The position numbers were made by a program, and so were the translations under genes. This document shows, piece by piece, positions 52,516 to 64,000 of a stretch of DNA of 64,000 bases. The notes below the pieces were generated by a model that worked only from the letters and a program-made list of their open reading frames with translations, was not told the DNA's origin and ran no database searches. This DNA comes from Nematostella vectensis (lineage: Eukaryota > Cnidaria > Anthozoa > Actiniaria > Edwardsiidae): the NCBI RefSeq assembly GCF_932526225.1, contig NC_064042.1, forward strand, positions 12,783,040 through 12,847,039. The letters are read 5' to 3'. Every line of letters starts with the position of its first letter. Position 1 is the stretch's first letter.

Positions 52516-55500
52516 TAGCATGAACAGCCCTCTTATAAAATACTTTTTAACAAATAACGCACCTGCCTACCGCATTTTTCTAGTGTGATAAAATTGAGAT
52601 GGGTAATTTCCATAAAACAAATAGTTTACTCCTAAAACAAGACCAAAAATATTTTTACATGGCACTGGTGATTAGAACTATATAACCGTTCGCATTTTAC
52701 GTTAATATAACATCCTGTCTTGATATTAGTTGGGACCCCCATTGTCAAGAAACTGATACTGGTGAGTGGGATGCAACCAAAGCTCCGATTAATGATCCTC
52801 TTTATAGAATTATATTTCTTTTGCCCGAGGAATTAATGAAAACAACATATTGAATCACAATTGCTGATAAGGAAATTATTGGTCAGTATGGAAACATGGT
52901 TATTTCCAACTTACCAAAAATGATTTTTAATTGATGCTCGATGCAGAACAACAAAAGCTATTTCGATCAGATCTAGAAAGAAAACTAACCCAAAGACAAT
53001 AAAATTTCTGCTCCAAACAATGGTCAGGCAAAGGTAATTTCTGTTTTCGCCGCAAGACGTATAACCTGTAAATTATCATCAAAACTTTGTCATTGAATTG
53101 CGTGTTTTTTTTAAAGACTTGGCTTATCTTGAATGCATGGCGACAAGATAATGCTTGAACGCCTCTTTAACGGTCATGAAACGCCTCATAAAATATTGCG
53201 CCAGAGATTAAGGCAATTGAGCATTCATAACTGAGTTCACAGGTCGTCCTAGCGAAGCTCAAATGTATGAGCCAATGTCCCAAAAAAATGTTCTTTACTT
53301 GTTCATGTCTTACATAGTCTAAGGGTATAGATATACGTAGAAATTAGATCCATATTGTTTGCACAAAAACAATTCTCAAAGTCTGAGAAATTATACTGGA
53401 TTTGCGCCTCTAGAAAAGAAATGGCCCATGGGAGAGATCACTTCAAAAAAAAGCGCCTTTTGGAGAGTCCAATATTAATATAAATAGGTTCCAAAATGAT
53501 TATTATAATGGAAAACAAAAACCACATTTGTACTGGCATGTTTACCTCTACACCAAAACCACACCAGATCTTTTGGCGCCCATTAATAAAAGTCGCTCGA
53601 ATGTTGGAATAATTTCTGTCTCTTGGGCAAGCACAACTTCCCTGAGTACTTTTTTTTTTTAGCAGATCGTAAATATGTTAGAAGTTGAAGAAACAAACTC
53701 TAAACAATGGGATGTGCTAGAACGTTAGTTAAAACCACTCTGTTTTCAGATGCATGCAATCGGAACCTATTTATTTTCCTGAATAGCTCTGGGCCTAAAA
53801 AATGCCCAGATTAAGAAGAATCATCACTTTGGTGGTATAGCCGCCAAACAGACGCTAACGGTTAGGTATAGTCATGGAATTGAGGGGGGTCGCCTGAAAA
53901 AGGGAGCTATTCGCGTTATGAGCTTTTCATAGTGCCAATAAAGTATTAAACGCAAGGAAGGCTTATCCTAGACTTTGTAGTCACTTGTAAACTTCTGCTT
54001 CATAAAATCCTCATTAACAACACCAAGCTAATTTAGAGTCATTAGATGGAATTAATTATAAATTGTAGTCAAACTTTTTCGCGGCTCAATTGTAGTGTTT
54101 TTAATCTGTGAATAACTCTTGTTTGGGACAAGCGATTGTGTTTTTATCAAATCATTTTTTCAAAGCGTGTGGTGCGATATTTCTGGAAAACTAGACACGG
54201 CGGCACTTTGGGTTAATTTTAGAACACATCTTGAGGCGCTCACTTATTATTTTTCGCCTTCAAATATTGTTTTCTGGAAACGCTGGTACATGGCTTATCC
54301 AACCAAAGGCAATAGAATCAGAATGTTCCAGAGCCGGAATGTCTCGTCATAATCAGATGACGTCACACTCTTACGTTCAAACACAACTCAGCGAAAACAC
54401 TGTTCGTATCTAGTCTCTTCCAAAACGAAGGAATGAAAATATCCCAAATCTCGAAATTCACAATACACATTATGGATATTAGCCACAATATGTAAGCTGA
54501 GTTAAACATTGAGGCGTTTTATATGAAAACAATCATGGAATAAAAAGAACTTGTGAAACTTTTTGTTTCTCTTTATTTGAGTTTTTATTTTGTAATTTCG
54601 GGTGGCTTGACAATCAATAAGTGCATTTCAAACCGTTTTAATTTCTAAATAATACATTTTTGCACTACGTTCTATGGTGATTGTGCATGTGTTCAAATCT
54701 AATTCTGATAGGCTAACAAGGACCCAAGATAAAGTCCATCTAATAAATGTCTCCCTCCCTATCTTCTTACACTCGAATTCTAGCTTCTTTCATTGAATGA
54801 CAACCTAAAAATATCATACAAAAATATCCACGAAAATCTCACAATAGAAATACCAAAAAAAGGTATAAATTTATCTAAATTATCTAGAGTAAACTAGAGT
54901 TTAATAATTTCTAGTGCTAAACTACCCTAATCGTATAAGCAGTTGTAAAATTGCGGTGAGATGAAAATTTCTTTTGTCTTGTATGGTTTTGCCGGAATCA
55001 GCACGATGATTCAAAAGAGCTGATTCCCTACTAATAAAACAAAGAGAACCGATGGAGTCTGTCTAATAATGTGTATTCATTGAGGATTAAAAAAGCTTCA
55101 ACCTTATCAACGCGCGAAAAATACAAAAACAAAGATTATTTGACTAAGTGTCCAATTTCAATACGACTTTTCAACATCCGAAGCTTAGTGAGCTGGGGAA
55201 AGTTGTTTACAACGAACCCAAGATGTCATGAGTTAGACTCGGAATATCAAACCCAAGCTTACTAACACCCAATCTGCTACTATCCAGAGACTGTACCGAA
55301 ACTATAAGTGCATCAAGTGCTCCATCTAAAACTGATAACTACCTCCCAACACATGCAACAATTGACAAATATAAAATCATAAAAATAAAGCTTTGGTGAC
55401 TCGCAAGCCAACTTTAACGTTTCGCTACGAAACAATGTTCTGTTTTTTGCTCTCGCTACATTATGTGTAGCGTAATTATGCACGCTTCTGCACGACCCTC

Positions 55501-55708
55501 AAACCTACAAGTACAGCTGATTTACATGCCAGCTTGATCGTGTTTTAGCATTCTGATTACTGCGCGTCTTGATGCGTTAAATTTCGCAAGCGTTTTCATA
55601 ATAACGGGGTCTTTTCACGCGATCAACTTTTCTCCATTATAATGACTAAAAAAATATAAAGATAGGATATGTACACACTATACTATCACACTTATACTGG
55701 TAGTCGGA
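52516..55708. other. Long gene-poor stretch and YAP 3' flank
   Basis: I see no exon, RNA gene or repeat that can be supported across this interval. The part next to 55708 is the 3' UTR of the minus-strand YAP gene; a possible minus-strand AATAAA-type signal lies at about 55020-55040 (TTTATT region not fixed). Confidence 0.4.
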
Positions 55709-57359
<1,651 letters not shown>

Positions 57360-59320
57360 TGTGAAGGCCTGCACTCCGTACTATACTTTAGTGAAATTGT
57401 TTGTGCACCGCACGTAACTTCGCATGTACGCCAGTCAGGCTCTGGGTAGCGTAATTGATCCGAAGTCTTCAGTTGTCACACACATATATCCCAAGTACCA
57501 GCTCTCTAATGCGACGCAGGGGGGCTAGCACGGGCAGGGCCGTGACGTCATCACAGTTAGCACGGGTTGGTCGCCTGGTAACCATAACAGCTAGCCAATC
57601 AGAGCGCATGTCTGATACAACAGGGATTGAGTTATTTCTATTTTGGAGGACTACGCAATAACCGGTGTAACAGGGAGAGAGGCTTTGGCGAGCGTGGGTT
57701 GCAGTCTGTTGGAGTGAGTCACTGATTCTGGCACAGTGCTAGGAAGAGCTTACTCTTTATTTCTGATGAGTTCATGGTTTATGTGATTGCGCAGGACAAG
57801 AGAGACATCACTGAACTCATTGACATCGAGTCCCTGTGGTCCTTATCATATCACACGCGGCATGAACCCTGTTATCATCTTCCATTGCCCCGTTTACGTT
57901 TTCAACTAAATTGGCTTAACTTTACCAATCTTCAATCTTTACCGCTTGAAATACAACAGATAGTCCTCAGATAACACGCGATATCCCCTTGCATCCCCTA
58001 CCATTCTGGTATCCACGATGGAAGAAGAAATTAAAATATTTTGTAAAAAGCTGGGTACGACTTTTATGTATTGTAGTGCTATTCGAGTTTAGTCTCACTA
58101 TCTTCGTATACATTGATAAATGAAAGCGGAAAAGTCACGTCCGAACGCGGTCGTGGTTTGTGTTTCCGTGATAGATAATTGTGGACAACCCACGGATAAC
58201 ACCGGGTTAGAGACAAAATACAAGCTCTCTTCCTGCTGCTAGAAACTCGATCCTACAAGAGGTCTTGAGCTCAAAGGCAATCGCGCCTCCAAGTGCAGCC
58301 AAATCGAATTTCTGATGGAAATAATAGAGTTCAATGAATAATTCCTGCGGGTGCCGGAAATTACCGCAGTATGAAAACAATAGCGGTACAACAGAGTATT
58401 GTCCTCACTTTATTTACCCTCCAAAGAAATGACCCCTCCTTCACCAAATCCCGGCAAAAACACATTTGAAAAGAAGAGGCCGTTGTTTTTTTTAATTGGT
58501 GCGCTATCTGACAAGAGTTGGACGCACCAAGCTTATCCACCGCTAGATGTCAGACATCTGTCATCGCTCAAGCCTCAGACAGAAACAAGAGCTCAATCAG
58601 AACCCGCGAAAAGTTTGTTCTCCTGAAGACGAATAAAGATTTTTTTTCATTGGAACTTCGCAAGCTTGTCGGTTTGCCATAGTAAAGACAATGTCAAATT
58701 GGAGTGTTTAATTTAGACCACTACAACAGACGATAATGTAGGTTTTTTGTATTTGTTTCAAGGTTCGTTGAGCAATTCATCGAATCGTGCAGAGTGAGTT
58801 TCCAAATGATCAGATATGTCACGTCACAAAATACATATGCGATCTACTAAACTCTAAATTTCACACAAGAAAGCAATTCTCTAAACACGAGAACTGTGCA
58901 TCGATCTACAACATCATTTATTCTCAAAATATGTCTAGAGATTTGTCAGAAGCTCTAGCCAAACAAAAGAATTTTAGATTTAGCGAATTTTCCCACACTC
59001 TCAGTTTATACTCATGTTTATGCAAACTAGAGAGCTTTGTTTGTTTAAAAAGTCAATAGAAAGGGACCCCTGAGACAAAATGCCGACACTGCAGACAGCT
59101 AGTGTAATACAAAGAAACCTGAAATCCCTTTGTAAACATACTATTTTGGATTGCTCTCGAATGTAATAAGTAAAAGCCTTAAAACCAATATTTGCTAGTA
59201 ACATCGTGGTTGGTCTTGAAAACCTGAATTTTATTTCAAAACATATGGAATAAAAGCATTTAACAAGATAAAGAGATTGGTGTCTAGTTATATAGTGGCG
59301 GGGTAATTGAAGAGTATTTT
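57360..59320. other. YAP promoter region and upstream spacer
   Basis: Sequence upstream of the minus-strand YAP start. The part at 57500-57720 is more GC-rich and probably holds the promoter. No separate gene was recognised. Confidence 0.4.
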
Positions 59321-59460
59321 TTATTGCTGATTATTCGGTACTTATATTGCTTGATATCATTTATTATTTTTATTGCTGAATATTACTAATATATTATATT
59401 GATGAATATGATTCAATATTTAATTGATGAATATTATTCAATAATTTAATTGCTGAGTAA
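59321..59460. repeat. Degenerate AT-rich tandem repeat
   Basis: About five diverged units of roughly 25-30 bp built from TATTGATGAATATTATTCAATA and ATTGCTGAATATTA-like phrases. It is partly palindromic and AT-rich. Confidence 0.55.
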
Positions 59461-61084
59461 AGACTTAAGGTTCCTTGTTTTTTGAAATTTTTGAAAAGAT
59501 AACTTTTTGACAATTCCACTTTTTACACTGTGATAACCTCTAAATCTGAAAGCATTCGAGGTAATACTGATCTTGCGGATAGCAAGGAAGGAAGGCCGAT
59601 TAAAAGACAAACACAAGATACATGAAATAACAGTGATAATACGGCGTTTTGATCTAGTCCTTTATCTTGTATTCCTGCAGAAGCGATACTGCTGGATCAG
59701 GAAAAAGTTCCCAAAGTCAGACTCCTATTGTCACGAACAAAGATAAAAAAAAATGTGATGCCTAGTTTGACTTTATAAATTATCGAGCTCAATGATAGTC
59801 AATAATAAACAGAATAATCAACAGAGGTGATAAAACTATGTAAATAAAAAAAGAAGAAAAAAAGGGAGAGGGTTGTATTCAGCTTCTTTGATGAAGTGGT
59901 ATATCAAAAATAACGTATGGCATTAAAACTTTAAATTTGAACAGCGTACCCATAGCTAATTTACCCGGGTTTTTGTACTAATAGAGACCTCTTGTTGCGC
60001 TCTATTTTTCTAGTCACAGAATCAAATTGCATGTTGCACCCCGTGCAATTCATCTATGCAGATGACAGATACTTTATTGATGTTCCGTCTGTCGTGACTC
60101 AAGCTGTGCGCTTTAAAAAAAAGAGACGAGACGCTGAAACAAAGCCCACGAGATACCCACAAATTCATTACTAGATGGTTGAAAACCTAGTTCGGATAGG
60201 CTACAGGTTGTTTCGTAGAAGAACTTGAGCTGTTTCGCAGATGGTTCGTAGCCTTGTGTAGCAATTGAAGACCTTTGACCTGTGCAAAGGGTCCAAAGGC
60301 AGACAGAAAAGCCGCCCACACGATACATAATGAGCCTTAGAGCGGAATACGATGGTTAAGATACACTTATCACTTTATTATCTGCCTGTATCAGTTTTCT
60401 TGGACAATCTGAAATGTAAGGCACTGGCCTAGAAGCTGCTCATGAAAGTCGCTGATGATGGCTGTTTATAGTAGAAAATGTAGTACTCTTGAAGAACTTT
60501 TGTGTTATTATTTTAACACAGGCTCATGAAACGGGTATAGATATCACACAGATATTAACACATGATACGAACTCCTGATGTTACGAAACAAGGAAAAGAT
60601 GGAACAAGATACGTTGGGGGCCAATTCTGATATGCAAAAACAAGAAATAGAAATCATTTTTAGGCAAAAGGTACATATACTGCTTGGTAAGAGGAGAAAT
60701 GGATAAAACAAAAATAACCAGTACTGTAAATAACTAAATCTAATAATATTAAAAAAAAAAAAAAAAACGTGGAAGTTAGTTTGACTTCCTAAAATTGAAA
60801 CTGGTAAACCAAATAGAGGCATAGAGACTAAGGAAATGGCAAAACAAATAAATATTGTGTTAGATACGACCAGAGATTTCCTGTTTGGGTAAAAGAACAC
60901 ATAAAGCTAAATGCTATGAAACAAGGAATAAAGATTATACTACACAAGTAGAGACAAAGCTGATGATCATAAAATCAGGGCCTCTGTCAGATAACATTAA
61001 GTCATCCTATGGAAAAAGTAATTTCCATCGGCTGTTGTTCGTATGTATATGCGATATTTTCTTTTGAGTTTGGTAATGACGTAT
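59461..61084. other. Intergenic, no supported gene
   Basis: Contains a 118-codon hydrophobic minus-strand frame (60544-60900) that crosses a poly-T tract and is considered spurious. Nothing else is recognised. Confidence 0.4.
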
Positions 61085-61095
61085 CAGGCCTGTAC

Positions 61096-61138
<43 letters not shown>

Positions 61139-61420
61139 GTGGAAGGGGTGCCCAACAACGGCCGAAAGTTCACTTTGGTGCTATTTGTCAACAAAACAAT
61201 AAAGCATAAGCTAGATCACTCTGGTATGCCATCAATCCATAGGTTAAACTTTGTTGTAGCCAAATCCGACAATAAACGTCCCGTAAAGATACTGCAAAGG
61301 CATTTTGTTCTATGAGTGGGATCATATTTTTATCAGAAAACTCATCCCTCCCCCCGGAAAAATTAGGTCCACTTGTTAAGATTTCGCACCCCTCAAAGAA
61401 AAAACCTAAGTACGGGCCTG
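61085..61420. mobile_element. MITE with CAGGCCTGTAC / GTACGGGCCTG ends and internal poly-G
   Basis: The ends CAGGCCTGTACCC and GTACGGGCCTG are inverse apart from one mismatch. The element is 336 bp. An uninterrupted run of 40 G follows the left end (61098-61137), and a short CCCCCGG lies near the right (61350). Its short-TIR layout is hAT-like. It has no coding capacity. Confidence 0.55.
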
Positions 61421-62030
61421 AGTATAAAACTTTGTTGTTAGATGGTTATTTCTGGATTTCATCACATAATTATCCTTCCTATATTGAATGACACAATCAT
61501 GTGTCTACCAAGATGTGTCTGATTGGGAGTAGCCTCCTAGGGAGCAACTATGACCATTAAAACAGATTTTTTATAAGAACCTTTTCAATAATAATGTCCA
61601 GTCTGAGATGTCGCCAAATCTTAAGAACATGTCAATGCTGAAATAGCAGCAAAATGTCGAGTTTTGTTGGTGTGATGTGTTCTAAAATGCAGAATCGAAT
61701 TGTGTTCATAATACACCTTTAAATGTTATTGCTATTGGTCATTTGTGTAATTCTCTTTCTAATAATTCGTATTCTCATATACACTAAAATTTAAGAACAT
61801 CGTTAAGAACATCTTCGGCCTTTAATTGCTCCAAAAATAAGGACAGCCCAGCCTCAACTAAAAATTAGACGTTCTTAAAAAAAGAGTTTATAAACCCTGA
61901 TGCCTGCATAGCTCAGATAAAACCAAGCTAAAAGATCAAATTTATGGTCGAACAATGTGTTAGAACATGATTGCAAATTAAAACAAGAAACAGACCATGA
62001 CAAGCTTGCATGTAAGGGCTTCGGTAGTAG
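61421..62030. other. Intergenic, nothing recognised
   Basis: AT-rich sequence without a supported feature. Confidence 0.35.
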
Positions 62031-62115
62031 TCACTCTACGACTTGAGTTATAGAGGTGTCGCGTGTCGCGGGCAAAGTCGCATACGTCTAAATCATGCGG
62101 TCTAATTCAGCCTTT
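62031..62115. mobile_element. Truncated copy of the 50191-50385 MITE
   Basis: CTCTACGACTTGAGTTATAG, AGGTGTCGCG, GCGGGCAAAGTCGCATACG and TCTAAATCATGCGGTCTAAT followed by TCAGCCTTT match the right half of the element at 50191-50385, with an extra GTGTCGC duplication. Confidence 0.6.
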
Positions 62116-62329
62116 AAAATATTCTATTGTAATATAGTCAATCTTGGTAAATAAATCAAATCAAATGTGAGAAAACATGAAATAGAATAATATGTCATAG
62201 TATCATGTGGTGAAGAGCCTTATTGTACGTATGGTGTGTGAACGACAATGATAAAGACGTATCAATGAGCCTTTGATTCATAAACACAAAACATCTCTGC
62301 CACGCCTGTTTTCACATCTCGTAACATAT

Positions 62330-62569
62330 ACCTATTTCACAAAAGGTTGTTAGTGCAAATGGCGAATGGTAAATGGCTCATGGGTTCTAATTATTCGTAA
62401 AATTAAAGGTGTTAAATAAAGTCCAGTAATGTCAGAGCCAAGCATTGGTAACCTTTAATGGATAATTGTTTTGATTTATCCATATTCTTCGAGACGCATG
62501 GTTACTTACGGTCGTAGAACTGCCATTTGCCAATTGCTATTTGTACTGACAACCTTATTGAAATAGGTG
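62330..62569. mobile_element. MITE copy B, inverse of the 23232-23458 element
   Basis: The ends CCTATTTCACAAAAGGTTGT and CAACCTTATTGAAATAGGTG bracket the same interior as the copy at 23232, in reverse complement (GCCAAGCATTGGTAACC, GATTTATCCATATTCTTCGA). It is about 240 bp. Confidence 0.8.
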
Positions 62570-64000
62570 TATAGTTGGAAGCGCGTTGAAACGATATGAC
62601 GAGGGACCGAAAAGTTGAAAAATTATATCGAGAAAATCGTTAAATCGATGCTATTTTCCATATATTTTGTGGGTCCCAAAATCGCGATGTCTGAACTAAT
62701 CAAGTATCGACATATCTAATTTCTTCTAAAGATCTCTTTATATTTTCAGGTGAAATCTCCTCAAGCTTTTTGTGTGATATTGGAAGAAGTCCAAGACTCG
62801 TTCTTTTTCATTCAGCAACAAATGTTTTCTATTAGAAATAATATAGTGCTTTAGAAGTGCAAGTGACGGCAATAAAAACACTGGTTACTGAAAGGTGTAT
62901 GTAGTCGAGTGGCGACAATAACAGCCTCCAGGGCTTTATTTTCACGATCTGTTTTCCACTTAGATCATGCTACAGTAATCACGAGCGTTTCCCAGGTCCT
63001 ATGGGAGGACAGGGGACCTGTCTCTAACGTGCCGACTTGATCAACAAAAAATACAAATAACTATCACCGGAAATACAATCAAGGAATGATTTCAAATCGA
63101 TTAAGCCACAACAATAAACATCCTCATTGTCTAGCAACTATAGTCGAGTTGGTCTTGCTAGAAGTCTTCTGACAGAAGCACGTTGTTGAAGGTGTGACTT
63201 ATCTCAGCATTGGCTGCGAAAACAGAAACTGCCAGTGACTTTGCTTGTCGCGCAAGGCTGTTTAGAGGTTTGTTTTTGCAAACACAACAGATAATTCGCT
63301 GTTTTTCTCAGCAGGATTTGCTCATTAACCCCTTGGAACTTCAGAGACAAGCCGACGAAGGTGCATCTTATAGCGTATAGCATTTCGTAAAAAACAATCA
63401 TTATTTATATTACTTTACAGAAAGTTACGAGGGTGGGCTTGAATAACTTTTAACGTCTAGTGCAGATTTTGTTCGTAAATAAGAGATTCAAATAAACGCT
63501 AGTGTATGCTCAGCCCGAAGCAACATAAACGAGCTGTAGAAAAGTGATTTTAGCAGAAAATTAGTAATGTATAGGCATTTTTATTTCATAACTTGTAAGT
63601 CTTAGAGAGCGCATTCCCAACCGATATAAAAATAGACCATCCATTGATGCAAAAAAGTGACAAACAACAACAATCGTTGGTGGCGGTGTTTATATATTCA
63701 GTTGGTACTACGTGGGACCAAAGTCAAAAGGTCACATCAGACACTGAACTAAATGGCTCTAAATCCTATAGATTGCTTAACTGATAGTTTGCCCCAGACT
63801 ATTGATAATACAAATGCTACCGGACTATGGTGTATGTTGGGAGATAGTGCTTTGTCTGAGTGGGGATCTCAGGTTTTAAGCTAAGTCTGATGTTCGTGAT
63901 CACTACATAACGCCCGGGGGCAAATCCTAAGACGGGCTCGTAGGAAAACAGCATGGGATATTAAAATTGGGCTTTGTTTCGTTTGAGCTTTTGGTAATAA
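62570..64000. other. Window end, no supported gene
   Basis: A stretch at 62590-62640 with ATCGAGAAAATCGTTAAATCG resembles the interior of the 39593-40015 MITE. Otherwise no exon, RNA gene or element boundary could be supported to the end of the window. Confidence 0.4.

Noticed and set aside
60544-60900. 118-codon hydrophobic minus-strand frame, vaguely receptor-like
   Set aside because: The hydrophobicity comes from AT-rich sequence and a poly-A/poly-T tract. No ordered receptor motifs (such as DRY or NPxxY) are present.
61009-61315. Glycine-rich protein frames at 61.0-61.3 kb
   Set aside because: The glycine run is simply the 40 bp poly-G translated. The surrounding sequence is a MITE.

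Overview
This window looks like nuclear DNA from a non-bilaterian metazoan, most probably an anthozoan cnidarian such as a sea anemone of the Nematostella type. That assignment is inference. It rests on intron-rich conserved animal genes (CSN6, YAP with two WW domains), many short fold-back elements, Penelope-like retroelement pieces, and a hammerhead-ribozyme element of the kind reported from cnidarian genomes. There are no operons or prokaryotic signals.

Layout. 1-3050: three minisatellite arrays and a fold-back element. 4287-15836 (+): a complete ten-exon COP9 signalosome subunit 6 gene whose introns hold two fold-back elements, a tRNA-derived SINE, an amplified hAT-like end and a Penelope-like fragment. 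16563-17151: an LTR with a tRNA-iMet-type primer binding site. 17647-30681 (+): three uninterrupted GT31 beta-1,3-glycosyltransferase paralogs separated by repeats. 32414-36205 (-): a two-exon secreted NTPDase/apyrase-fold protein that has lost the usual catalytic motifs. 38437-48255 (+): a three-exon secreted CAP-domain gene whose 8-kb first intron contains a three-exon transposon-like SAP-domain gene. 48551-48988: a retrozyme-like element with a type I hammerhead ribozyme on the minus strand. 55709-57359 (-): a complete two-exon YAP/Yorkie gene. The rest is intergenic DNA with MITEs and simple repeats.

The most unusual feature is a pair of minisatellites that each amplified a splice junction. 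In CSN6 intron 3, about 20 tandem copies repeat the last 30 bp of exon 3 plus its 5' splice site. In the CAP gene, about 10 tandem copies of the polypyrimidine tract, the CAG acceptor and the first exon bases run directly into exon 2. In both cases only the outermost junction gives the full-length protein. Other notable points are the ribozyme element, the active-site-less NTPDase homolog, and two GT31 enzymes with an extra C-terminal membrane helix.

Exon boundaries were worked out by eye from splice consensus, phase and family conservation. No homology search or transcript data were available.
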